64,000 nucleotides of DNA, taken from positions 248,001 to 312,000 of the forward strand of contig NZ_JANARS010000004.1 in the NCBI RefSeq assembly GCF_024199985.1. Direction: 5' to 3'. Each line of letters begins with the position of its first letter. The first letter of the stretch is position 1. The stretch is from Nocardioides pinisoli. Its GTDB lineage: Bacteria > Actinomycetota > Actinomycetes > Propionibacteriales > Nocardioidaceae. The translations under genes and the position numbers were made by a program. Shown piece by piece: positions 17,487-25,497 of this stretch. The notes under the pieces were generated by a model, which did not search any database, was not told the DNA's origin, and worked only from the letters and a program-made list of their open reading frames with translations.

Positions 17487-19487
17487 TCAGATCCGGTCGA
17501 CCTCGGCGGACGTCGCTCCGTCGGCGAGCGAGGCGTAGCCCGGCCCGCGGTCGAAGAACGCGTCGTCGTCCCGGCTCCACGCCGCCCGCCCGGCACGCTC
17601 GGCCTGGGTCGCCGTGGCGTCGAAGCCCAGGTCGCCCGAGTCGGCCGAGCCGGTCAGCACGACGCCGTAGTCACGCAGCGCAGCCTCGGCCGAGACCTTG
17701 CGCCACACGACGTCGCGCACGACGAGCTCGGGGTCGCGGGCCAGCGGGTCGCCCCAGCCGCCGCCGCCCGTCGTACGAATCCGGACGACCTGGCCGGCCT
17801 TGACGACCTCGGCGTCGGCAAGGGCGTCGACCTCGCGCTCGTCGGGGCCGCCCGGGTCGATGACGACCTGGAACGGCGAGCCGGCCTTGCCACCGCGCAC
17901 GCCCCAGCAGGCGAGGATCGAGCGGTCGGCGATGGACATGAAGTGCGCGTCCTTGAGCATCCGGATGTGCTTCTCGTAGCCGAGGCCGCCGCGGTACTCA
18001 CCTGCGCCGCCGGAGTCCTGGGCCAGCCCGAGGCGCTCGACGATGAAGGGGAAGCGCGACTCGGTGAACTCGGTCGGCAGGTTGCGGGAGTCGGGGACGA
18101 CGTGGATGGTGTCCTCGCCGTCGGCGTAGTAGCGCCCGCCCGAGCCGCCACCGAGCACCTCGCGCATGAGGTAGTCGTTGCCGTCGAGGTCCTTGCCGTA
18201 GACGCCGGTGTAGCGGATGGTCTCCTGGTCGGCCGGCATCTTGCCGTCGACGGCCTTGGCCACGACGCCGGCGAGCACGCCGAGCAGCCGCAGGATGACG
18301 AAGGTGCGGGCGTTGGTCGGGCCCGGGTGGATCGGCGTGAGCAGCGTGCCCTTCTCGGGGAAGCGCATCTCGATGAGGGGGACGATGCCTTCGTTGACGT
18401 CGAGCTCCGCCATCCGCTCAGGGGTGTCGGCGAGGTTGCGCAGGATCGGTGCGAGCCACTTCTTGAGGAAGTTGCCGCCGACGTAGTCGCCGCAGTGGTT
18501 GATCGGCCCCTTGGCCTGGGCGCTGGTGCCGGTGAAGTCGATGATCAGCCGCGGTCCGGCCGGGCGACCGTTCTCGGGGTCGGCCGGGGCGTCGCTCACC
18601 TTGGTCAGCGTGATCCGCTGCGTGTGCAGCTGCGGCTCGTCGACGCCGTCGTGCTCGGCGTAGTCCTCCCAGACGTAGGTGCCGTCGGGGATCTTGGACA
18701 GGATCTCGCGCCGGTAGGTCTCGGTGGTCGCGTCGAGGATCGCGTCGAACGACGCCTCGATGGCGTCGCGACCGTAGCGCTCGAACAGCTCGCCCAGGCG
18801 CCGCGCGCCCATCAGGCAGGCCGAGCACTCGGCATCGAGGTCGGCGGCGAGGCTGTCGGGCATCCGCGAGTTGCGGGTCATGATCCGCAGCGCCGACCTG
18901 TTCGGCACGCCCGCGTCCCAGAGCTTGATCGGCGGGACCGCCAGCCCCTCCTCGTACACGGTGGTCGCGTTGCTCGGCATGGAGCCGGGGACCGCGCCGC
19001 CGATGTCGTCGTGGTGGCCGAAGGCCTGGACGAAGGCGACGACCTCACCGTCGTGGAAGACGGGCACGGTGACGCACAGGTCGGGCAGGTGGCCGATGCC
19101 GCCCTCCGACTCGTAGACGTCGTTGTGGAAGAAGACGTCGCCCTCGCGCATCTCCTCGATCGGGTAGTCACGCACGATGGGGTGGACCAGCGCGCTGTAG
19201 GAACGGCCGGTCAGCTTGCGCAGCTGCCTGTCGTGGATGCCGGCGCGGAAGTCGTGCGCGTCGCGGATCATCGGCGAACGGCTGGTGCGACCGATGGCGG
19301 TCTCGACCTCCATCTCGACGCTGGCCAGCGTGCCCTGGACGATCTCGACCAGGATCGGGTCGACCGTCGTGCCCTCGGCCGTGAGGCGGCCGCCGTGCTC
19401 GTACGCCGTCGGCAGGCCGGCCGGGTTGACCGGCTTCGCGGTGACGTACGCCGGGTCCACGGCGCGGGTGCTGACGTCGGTGCTCAT
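17487..19487 (-). CDS. hyuB: Hydantoinase B/oxoprolinase family protein
   Basis: Partner subunit of HyuA in ATP-dependent hydantoinase, oxoprolinase, acetone-carboxylase-like or caprolactamase enzymes. Typical HyuB signatures are RSPMIRDAHDFRAGI, GDVFFHNDVYESEGGIGHLPDL, GHHDDIGG, GGGSGGRYYADG and the C-terminal TTGGGGWGDPL. At 666 residues it is longer than the roughly 570-590 I would expect for plain N-methylhydantoinase B. The extra length includes a C-terminal tail after GGGGWGDP. The ATG start at 19487 overlaps the hyuA stop (ATGA). The substrate is likely a cyclic amide or imide, acting in the cytosol with HyuA; the exact substrate cannot be read from sequence. Confidence 0.9.
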   Translation of the reverse strand: MSTDVSTRAVDPAYVTAKPVNPAGLPTAYEHGGRLTAEGTTVDPILVEIVQGTLASVEMEVETAIGRTSRSPMIRDAHDFRAGIHDRQLRKLTGRSYSALVHPIVRDYPIEEMREGDVFFHNDVYESEGGIGHLPDLCVTVPVFHDGEVVAFVQAFGHHDDIGGAVPGSMPSNATTVYEEGLAVPPIKLWDAGVPNRSALRIMTRNSRMPDSLAADLDAECSACLMGARRLGELFERYGRDAIEASFDAILDATTETYRREILSKIPDGTYVWEDYAEHDGVDEPQLHTQRITLTKVSDAPADPENGRPAGPRLIIDFTGTSAQAKGPINHCGDYVGGNFLKKWLAPILRNLADTPERMAELDVNEGIVPLIEMRFPEKGTLLTPIHPGPTNARTFVILRLLGVLAGVVAKAVDGKMPADQETIRYTGVYGKDLDGNDYLMREVLGGGSGGRYYADGEDTIHVVPDSRNLPTEFTESRFPFIVERLGLAQDSGGAGEYRGGLGYEKHIRMLKDAHFMSIADRSILACWGVRGGKAGSPFQVVIDPGGPDEREVDALADAEVVKAGQVVRIRTTGGGGWGDPLARDPELVVRDVVWRKVSAEAALRDYGVVLTGSADSGDLGFDATATQAERAGRAAWSRDDDAFFDRGPGYASLADGATSAEVDRI

Positions 19488-21571
19488 CGGCCCGACTCCT
19501 TCCGGATCACGAGGTTGGCCCAGTCGTCGACCACGACCTCGAAGCCGGGGTGGACGGGGATGGTCGAGCCGAACTCCTCGACGATGGCCGGGCCGCTGAA
19601 CGTGTCGCCGGCGCCGAGGTCGCCGCGCCAGATCACGGGGGTGTCGACGTAGCCCTGCTCGGCGTCGAAGCACACCTCGCGGCGGCTGCGGACGGCGCGC
19701 TCGCGGGCGTCGCCCTCGGCCTTGTCGAGCGTCGGGATCTCCGGTCGGGTGATCGGGCCGATGCCGGTCACACGGAGGTTGACCCACTCGACCTGCTGGG
19801 TCGCGTCACCGCGGAAGTCGTAGCCGTAGAGCTGGCGGTGCTCGGCATGGAACGTCTCAGCGACGTGGGCGACGTACGCCTCGTCGACCTCGCCCTCGGG
19901 AGCGGCCACGCGGACCTCGTAGGCCTGGCCGACGTAGCGCACGTCGATCGTGCGCTGGAACTGGTGGTCCTCGGGCGCGAAGCCCTCCTTGGCCAGGGCC
20001 GCGCGGGCCCGGTCGGTGAGGTCGTCGAGGACGGCCTGCACGGCCGCGTGGTCGAGCGCCGACTCCTTGGCCACGTGGGTCTGCACGTAGTCGTTCTTGA
20101 CGTCGACGGTCAGCAGCCCGAAGGCGCTCACGTTGCCCGGGTTGGGGGGTACGACGACGCCCGCGAGGTCGAGGATGTCGACGAGCCGGCAGGCCAGCAG
20201 CGAGCCGGAGCCGCCGAAGGTCGTCAGCATGAAGTCACGGACGTCGAGGCCACGCTTCACGCTGACCTGTCGCAGCGCGTTGGCCTGGTTCCACGCCGAG
20301 ATCTCCAGGATGCCGGTGGCGCAGCGCTCGAAGTCGAGGCCGAGCTGTTCGGCGAGGTCGGCGATGCCCGCCCGCGCGGCCTCCACGTCGAGCGGGATCT
20401 CGCCGCCGAGGAGGTGGGGAGGGATCCGGCCGAGGGTGACGTGGGCGTCGGTGATGGTCGGCTGGGTGCCGCCCTTGGCGTAGCAGAGCGGGCCCGGGTC
20501 GGCGCCCGCCGAGTGCGGGCCGACCTTGAGGGTGCCCTCGGGCGACAGCCAGGCAATCGAGCCGCCGCCCGCGCCGACCGTGACGACGTCGATCATCGGG
20601 ATCTTGCTCGGGTAGGCGCCGACCGTGCCCTCGGTGGTGAGGGTCGGCTCGCCGTCGAGGACGACGGACACGTCGGTCGACGTGCCCCCGCCGTCGCAGG
20701 TGAGGATCTTGGGGAAGCCGGCGACCTCCGCGATCAGGGCGGCGCCCAGCGCGCCGGCGGCCGGGCCGGACAGAACGGTGGTGATCGGCTGGTGCACGAC
20801 CTCGTCGGCCGAGAGCACGCCACCGTTGGACTTCATCACGTAGAACGGGATCGCGTTGCCGGTGAAGCTGACCAGGCGCTCGGAGATGTTGGTGACGTAG
20901 CGGCTGACGTTGGGCTTGACGGCCGCGTCGACCAGCGTGGTCATCGAGCGCTCGTACTCCCGGTACTCGCGCAGCACCTCGCTCGAGATCGAGACGACGG
21001 CCTCGGGGTGCTCGCGACGAAGGATCTCGCGCAGCCGCAGCTCGTGGTCGTCGTTGGCGTAGGCGTGCAGCAGGCACACGCCGATCGTGGTGATGCCCTG
21101 GTCCCTGAACCAGCGGGCCGTGGCGACGGCCTGCTCCTCGTCGAAGGGACGGATCTCGGCGCCGGTGAAGTCGAGGCGGCCCCCGACCGTACGGACCCGG
21201 TCGGCCGGGACGATGCGGTCGGGCTTGACCCAGAAGTAGGAGTTGCCGTAGCCGTCGGGCACGGACTGGCGGGCGATCTCGAGCATGAACTCGTAGCCCT
21301 CGGTGGTGATGAAGCCGAGCGCCTCGACCTTGCCCTCGAGCAGCTTGTTGGTCGCCACGGTCGTGCCGTGCGAGACAGCGGTGATGTCGCCGCCGTCGCC
21401 GCCGACGATCCCGAGGATCTTCTCGATGCCGGCGATGAAGCCGTCGGCCGGGTTGCCCGGCGTGCTGGGGGTCTTGGTGGTGACCAGCTCCCCCGAGTCC
21501 TCGTCGAGGGCGACCACGTCGGTGAACGTGCCCCCGGTGTCGATGCCGATCCTGATCCGCCGCGCGCTCAT
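19484..21571 (-). CDS. hyuA: Hydantoinase A/oxoprolinase family protein, ATP-binding subunit
   Basis: The 695-residue protein has the ASKHA-type phosphate motif IGIDTGGTFTDVVAL at the N-terminus. Further family signatures are VSHGTTVATNKLLE, SSEVLREYREYERS, GPAAGALGAALIAE with CDGGGTSTDVSVV, VGAGGGSIAWL and GPHSAGADPGPLCYAKGG. HyuA phosphorylates the amide or carboxyl substrate and HyuB completes ring opening. The start ATG has no strong Shine-Dalgarno. A palindrome shared with arcC lies 71 bp upstream, at 21642-21654. First gene of a probable hyuA-hyuB-nmrA(-lanC-like) operon. It could be N-methylhydantoinase, oxoprolinase or caprolactamase-like; the region places it among N-heterocycle genes. 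Confidence 0.92.
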   Translation of the reverse strand: MSARRIRIGIDTGGTFTDVVALDEDSGELVTTKTPSTPGNPADGFIAGIEKILGIVGGDGGDITAVSHGTTVATNKLLEGKVEALGFITTEGYEFMLEIARQSVPDGYGNSYFWVKPDRIVPADRVRTVGGRLDFTGAEIRPFDEEQAVATARWFRDQGITTIGVCLLHAYANDDHELRLREILRREHPEAVVSISSEVLREYREYERSMTTLVDAAVKPNVSRYVTNISERLVSFTGNAIPFYVMKSNGGVLSADEVVHQPITTVLSGPAAGALGAALIAEVAGFPKILTCDGGGTSTDVSVVLDGEPTLTTEGTVGAYPSKIPMIDVVTVGAGGGSIAWLSPEGTLKVGPHSAGADPGPLCYAKGGTQPTITDAHVTLGRIPPHLLGGEIPLDVEAARAGIADLAEQLGLDFERCATGILEISAWNQANALRQVSVKRGLDVRDFMLTTFGGSGSLLACRLVDILDLAGVVVPPNPGNVSAFGLLTVDVKNDYVQTHVAKESALDHAAVQAVLDDLTDRARAALAKEGFAPEDHQFQRTIDVRYVGQAYEVRVAAPEGEVDEAYVAHVAETFHAEHRQLYGYDFRGDATQQVEWVNLRVTGIGPITRPEIPTLDKAEGDARERAVRSRREVCFDAEQGYVDTPVIWRGDLGAGDTFSGPAIVEEFGSTIPVHPGFEVVVDDWANLVIRKESGR

Positions 21572-21641
21572 GGGGACGATTCAACCGATCCGGCCACCGC
21601 GATGGCCACGGCAAGGTCTGCCGACGGATCGCCGATTGCTC

Positions 21642-21654
21642 GGCAACACCTGCC
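21642..21654. promoter_or_regulatory. Palindrome-like operator candidate upstream of hyuA
   Basis: GGCAACACCTGCC matches the reverse complement of the arcC-upstream palindrome (GGCAACACTTGCC) at 12 of 13 positions. It lies at almost the same distance (71 bp versus 70 bp) from the start codon. Confidence 0.5.
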
Positions 21655-21670
21655 CGGGGTCGGGACAGGC

Positions 21671-21707
21671 GAAGGGCCCTCGACGGTATGAGCGTCAAGG
21701 GCCCTTC
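21671..21707. terminator. Hairpin with GAAGGGCCCT/AGGGCCCTTC arms
   Basis: The perfect 10-bp arms (21671-21680 and 21698-21707) extend by four more pairs after one mismatch, leaving a 7-nt loop. It is about 200 nt after the SARP stop codon, between the SARP and hyuA genes, and probably ends SARP transcription. There is no long U tract, as usual in high-GC actinobacteria. Confidence 0.7.
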
Positions 21708-21908
21708 TGATGAGGATCAGGTCGCCGGAGCGGCCAGGTCCTCGGAGGTGACCGGTCCTGTGATGCTTCCGGTCGATCGCTCCTCCTCCTGGGTCCCAGC
21801 CACCCATCACCTGGTGTCTGCGACGTTCCCCGGCGTACCGGATCGCGTCGTACGGACTCGTCGTCGGAGCCATCCCGCCTCCCCTTGCGGGGCTGCGTAG
21901 GAACAGTT

Positions 21909-24671
21909 CTACGCCCGGGAGGTCCCGGTCCGCAAGGGTCCTTCGGCCCCGGACGCCGGTCCGCCGAGGACCAGGTCGAGGACCTCGTCGAGGGACATCC
22001 GCGCGCCGTCGGCTCTCAGCTCGTCGAACCGGTCCTCCCCCAGCGCGGTCCGGATTCCGGTGACCACCCGCTCGTGCTCCGGCACGTCGCCCGGGTGGCG
22101 CCGTGCCCCCAGGACGCGGAGCGCCTCGTCCGCGGCGCCGACCAGCACCGCGCCCAGCTCCGAGTGCCCCAGACCGTGCTCGGGGCCGGCGAGCTGCGAG
22201 ACCGTCCATGCCGCCATCAGCCGCCGGCCCAGCGTCCGGCACAGCCGGAGCGCGGCGTGGGTGAGCCGGCGGGCTTCGGCGTAGTCGCCCCGGTGGTCGG
22301 CGAGGTAGCTGAGGTTGGCGAGGAACACGCTGACGTACATCTCGTCGTCGAGGTCGGTCGAGATGGCCAGGCCCTCCTCGTACGCCGCCCGGGCCAGGTC
22401 GTCGTGGCCGGCGACGCGCGTGATCTCGCCGCGGATGTTGAGCACCTGCGCGACGAGCGACGGGCTGGCCGCCTCGCGGGCCAGGCGCAGAGCCTCGTCG
22501 TTGACCCGGATCGCGTGCGCATAGCGGTCGGCGGCGCCGACGTAGGTCACCGACGTCACCGCGAGGGCGTACGCGAGCAGGCGCGGCTCCGCCAACGCCC
22601 GGAACATCGCGACCGCGAGCTCCCAGTGCTCCCGCGCCCGCCACTGGCTGTGCGGGAAGGCCAGGAAGCCCGACGCCAGGTGCAGCCGTGCGACCACTGC
22701 AGGGTCGAGGATCGCGGCCTCGGCCAGCGCCTCCTGCGTCCACCGCTGCCCCTCGACCTGGTGTCCCTCCAGGAACCAGTACGCGCCGAGGGCCGCGGCG
22801 ATCCGGGCAGCGAGTGCCGCGTCTCCCCGGCCGACCGCCCACGCATGGGCGGCCCGCACCTCCTGGAGGAGCCCGGTGATGTCGTCGAGCCACCGGTCGG
22901 CCGCGTCGGTCCAGCGTCGCTCGTAGAGGTCGTCGAGGTGATCGGCGACGTAGGTGGCACGTGCGGCCTCTGCGGCGGCCCGCTCCTCGGGGAGCAGGGT
23001 CGCCGCGTGCTCGCGGACGAGCGAGAGCATCCCGAACGCCGGCTCCCCGGTGGCGCCGGCCGACCGCCGGACGAGGCTGTGGTCGACCAGGACGCTCAGC
23101 GGGTCGACCGCGTCGCTCTCCGGCCAGACCGCCTCGACGGCGTCGAGGGGGACGGGACCGCGGAAGACCGAGAGCCTCGCGAAGAGGCGCCGCTCGCGAT
23201 CGCCGAGCAGCTGGAGGCTCCAGTCGATGGTCGACGGGATGGTCTGGTGGCGGTCCGGCAGGTCGCGGGCCGCGACGACGCCGGAGGCCAGGCGGTCGGC
23301 GAGCCGCTCGCGCAGCAGCGGCGCCGAAAGGGTGCGCAGGTGCCCGCCCGCGATCTCGATGGCCAACGGCAGGCCGTCGACGGAGGCGCAGATGGCACCG
23401 ACGGCCTCGAGGTGCTGGGCGAGGTCGAAGTCAGGGTCGACCGCGCGGGCCACCTGGTCGAACAGCGCGACGGCGTCGGCGTGATCGGCACCGGCCGCAG
23501 CCGTGACGGCCAGCGGACGCACCTCGTGGACCTGCTCGCCGCCGAGGCGCAGGCGCGCCCGGCTGGTCACGAGCACACGGACACCGGCGGACCGCTCCAG
23601 GACGCCCGCCACCACGTCGGCGGCCGCCACGACGTGCTCGAAGTTGTCGAGCACCAGCAGCAGCGACTGCCGGTGCAGGGCCTCCGCCAGCACCTGGACC
23701 GCGTCCTGGTCGTCGCCCGCACGTATCCCGAGCTCGCGCACGACGAGTCCGGCGACCTGCCCGGGCTCCGAGACCTTCGTCAGGTCGACGTAGCAGCTGC
23801 GTTGCGCGGTCTCCTGCACGACCCGGTGGGCGACCTCGGCAGCGAGCCGGGTCTTGCCGACCCCACCGACCCCGAGCAGGGTGACGAGCCGTCCGCGGGC
23901 GAGCAGGTCGAGCACGGCGGCCACGTCGGCGTCGCGCCCGACCGTGCGGGTGGACGGTCGGGGCAGCCGCGCCGCGCCGCGGGGCAACGCCTGCCGGCTC
24001 CCCTCGGCCGCGGGCATGGCCTCGATCTCGGCGCGGACGGCGCCGAGCGCCTCGTCGGGCACGGCACCCACCTCGCGCCACAGCTGCTCGACCTGATCGA
24101 GGTGGCGGAGCGCGTGCCCGCGGCGTCCGGCCTCGACGTGCGAGCGCAGCACCCCGATGTGGGCCTCCTCGTCGAGCGGCTCGCTGGCCAGGACGTCCTC
24201 CCACCGGCCGGCGCCGCGCAGCAGGTCGAGGTGCACCGCACGCAGCCGCTCGCGGTCCGCGTGGCTCCACGTCTCGTAGAGGTCGTCGGGAAGCAGGTCC
24301 CCGGCGTAGAGGGCGATCGCGTCTTCGGCCGAGCCCGCCGCCACCACCCGTTCGAAGCGCTCGACGTCGACGGTCACCTCGGCGTCGGGCAGGAGCGAGA
24401 CGACGCCGTCGACCAGCACGACGCCGCGGCCGGTGCCCAGCGACGTACGCGCGCGGTGGGCCGCCTTGTGCAGGCGCGGTGCCGCGCGGTCGAGGAGCAG
24501 GTCGGGCCACAGCAGGTCGACGAGCCGTTCCCGCGGGAGCCGGCGGCCGGGACGGAGGGCGAGGACCTTCACGAGCGCGGTGGCGTCGCGGCGCGTCCAC
24601 GCGGCTGCGTCGATGGGTCGCCCGTCCACGACGACCGAGAACCCACCGAGCAGGGTGATGTCGACGTGCAT
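21909..24671 (-). CDS. SARP/AfsR-type transcriptional regulator with NB-ARC ATPase
   Basis: A 920-residue cytosolic regulator. Residues 1-90 resemble the OmpR-like winged helix of SARPs (ITLLGGFSVVVDGRPID, RRLPRERLVDLLWPD). About 95-235 is the bacterial transcriptional activation domain (YAGDLLPDDLYETW, LASEPLDEEAHIGVLRSH). An NB-ARC ATPase follows, with Walker A LLGVGGVGKTRLA and LLLVLDNFEHV, then a helical TPR-like C-terminus (Ala-rich helices up to LVLGG). This is the AfsR layout that activates secondary metabolism or catabolic genes. The ATG start follows GGGAGG. The divergent gap with the acetyltransferase gene holds an 11-bp tandem repeat (24741-24784) typical of SARP sites, suggesting it regulates itself and/or its neighbour. 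Confidence 0.9.
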   Translation of the reverse strand: MHVDITLLGGFSVVVDGRPIDAAAWTRRDATALVKVLALRPGRRLPRERLVDLLWPDLLLDRAAPRLHKAAHRARTSLGTGRGVVLVDGVVSLLPDAEVTVDVERFERVVAAGSAEDAIALYAGDLLPDDLYETWSHADRERLRAVHLDLLRGAGRWEDVLASEPLDEEAHIGVLRSHVEAGRRGHALRHLDQVEQLWREVGAVPDEALGAVRAEIEAMPAAEGSRQALPRGAARLPRPSTRTVGRDADVAAVLDLLARGRLVTLLGVGGVGKTRLAAEVAHRVVQETAQRSCYVDLTKVSEPGQVAGLVVRELGIRAGDDQDAVQVLAEALHRQSLLLVLDNFEHVVAAADVVAGVLERSAGVRVLVTSRARLRLGGEQVHEVRPLAVTAAAGADHADAVALFDQVARAVDPDFDLAQHLEAVGAICASVDGLPLAIEIAGGHLRTLSAPLLRERLADRLASGVVAARDLPDRHQTIPSTIDWSLQLLGDRERRLFARLSVFRGPVPLDAVEAVWPESDAVDPLSVLVDHSLVRRSAGATGEPAFGMLSLVREHAATLLPEERAAAEAARATYVADHLDDLYERRWTDAADRWLDDITGLLQEVRAAHAWAVGRGDAALAARIAAALGAYWFLEGHQVEGQRWTQEALAEAAILDPAVVARLHLASGFLAFPHSQWRAREHWELAVAMFRALAEPRLLAYALAVTSVTYVGAADRYAHAIRVNDEALRLAREAASPSLVAQVLNIRGEITRVAGHDDLARAAYEEGLAISTDLDDEMYVSVFLANLSYLADHRGDYAEARRLTHAALRLCRTLGRRLMAAWTVSQLAGPEHGLGHSELGAVLVGAADEALRVLGARRHPGDVPEHERVVTGIRTALGEDRFDELRADGARMSLDEVLDLVLGGPASGAEGPLRTGTSRA

Positions 24672-24740
24672 CGGTCCTCCCAGCCAGTGCACGGCGACTG
24701 TACGCCTGCGCGCGCGGGCGACTCGACGACATTTCGCCGG

Positions 24741-24784
24741 GGAAGGACGCGGGAAGGCCGCGGGAAGGTCGCGGGCAGGCGAGC
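24741..24784. promoter_or_regulatory. 11-bp tandem direct repeats, candidate SARP operator
   Basis: GGAAGGACGCG, GGAAGGCCGCG and GGAAGGTCGCG follow each other without gaps at 24741-24773, and a degenerate fourth unit GGCAGGCGAGC ends at 24784. SARPs bind heptamer direct repeats at 11-bp periodicity near -35 regions. The position, between the SARP gene and a divergent gene, fits autoregulation. A TACAGT box for the SARP gene lies at 24697-24702, minus strand. Confidence 0.7.
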
Positions 24785-24828
24785 TGCGGACGGTCGAGAG
24801 GTCCACCACCGGACCGACTGGAGAGACG

Positions 24829-25497
24829 ATGTACTGCCGCACCCCTGCCGAGCCCGTCCGCCACCCGCACCACCCGCACGACCAGCACCGCGCACAGCCC
24901 GTGGCTGCGACGGTGCCTGCCCGCCTCCGTGACGGTGCGACCGTGCACCTGCGGCCGCTGGCACCTGGCGAGGTCGACGTCGTCGAGCAGGTCTTCACGG
25001 GGATGTCGGCGCGCTCGCGCCAGCAGCGCTACCTCGTGCCGATGCCGCGCCTGCCGGGCGGCGCCCGCCGGAGCCTCGCCGCCACCGACAGCGACCGGCA
25101 CGTCGCGTGGGTCGCCCTGCTCGACGGGCGACCGGTCGGGCTGTGCCGTTTCGTGCGCACGGCCCACGACCGGGCCGAGGTGGCCTTCGAGGTCGTCGAC
25201 GCCCAGCAGGGCCGCGGGATCGCGTCGACGCTTGTCGACGCCGTCGCCGCCGTCGCGGACGCGGTCGGCGTCCGCTGGCTGGAGGCGAGCGTCGCCCACG
25301 GCAACCACGCCTCCGTGGCCGTCCTGGCCGGGCTCGGCCTCGAGCTGCGACCCGACGACGGCCTGCTCGTGGGCACAGGCCTGTTGCGCCTGCCCGCCGT
25401 TCCCCGGGTGGACCGGGTCGCCGTGCTGGAGCTGGCCGGTCAGCTCGTGGCGGGACCGACCAGTCGCTCGACGGCGGCCGCGACCTCGAGCAGCTGA
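24829..25497 (+). CDS. GNAT-family N-acetyltransferase
   Basis: This 222-residue protein has a His-rich N-terminus (about residues 11-21) and then a GNAT fold: VHLRPLAPGEVDVVEQVF, VALLDGRPVGLCRFV, VAFEVVDAQQGRGIASTLVDAV (acetyl-CoA motif A, Q-x-x-G-x-G/A-like) and LEASVAHGNHASVAVLAGLGL. The ATG at 24829 is preceded by GGAGAG with 5-nt spacing. The last 58 bp overlap the convergent amidase gene, so its C-terminal tail (after AVLELAGQ) is probably non-conserved. The acetyl acceptor is unknown. It is divergent from the SARP regulator and shares its repeat-containing promoter region, so it is a plausible SARP target. Confidence 0.85.
   Translation: MYCRTPAEPVRHPHHPHDQHRAQPVAATVPARLRDGATVHLRPLAPGEVDVVEQVFTGMSARSRQQRYLVPMPRLPGGARRSLAATDSDRHVAWVALLDGRPVGLCRFVRTAHDRAEVAFEVVDAQQGRGIASTLVDAVAAVADAVGVRWLEASVAHGNHASVAVLAGLGLELRPDDGLLVGTGLLRLPAVPRVDRVAVLELAGQLVAGPTSRSTAAATSSS

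Larger units (their letters stand above)
21572..21908. other. 337-bp intergenic region upstream of hyuA
   Basis: This region separates the SARP gene from hyuA. It holds the palindrome at 21642-21654 and a strong hairpin at 21671-21707. A weak minus-strand open frame (21568-21873) with atypical codons (AGA, AGG, CAT) is judged non-coding. No other gene is visible. Confidence 0.6.

Noticed and set aside
17487-21571. Acetone carboxylase
   Set aside because: The A and B type subunits are alike, but no gamma subunit gene (acxC) is present and the lengths do not fit.
21568-21873. Minus-strand open frame of 101 codons with GGGGAGGCGGG before its ATG and ATGA overlap with hyuA
   Set aside because: Codon use is unlike the neighbours (AGA, AGG, CAT, GTT), the frame runs through the strong hairpin at 21671-21707, and the peptide is not recognisable. 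Probably non-coding.
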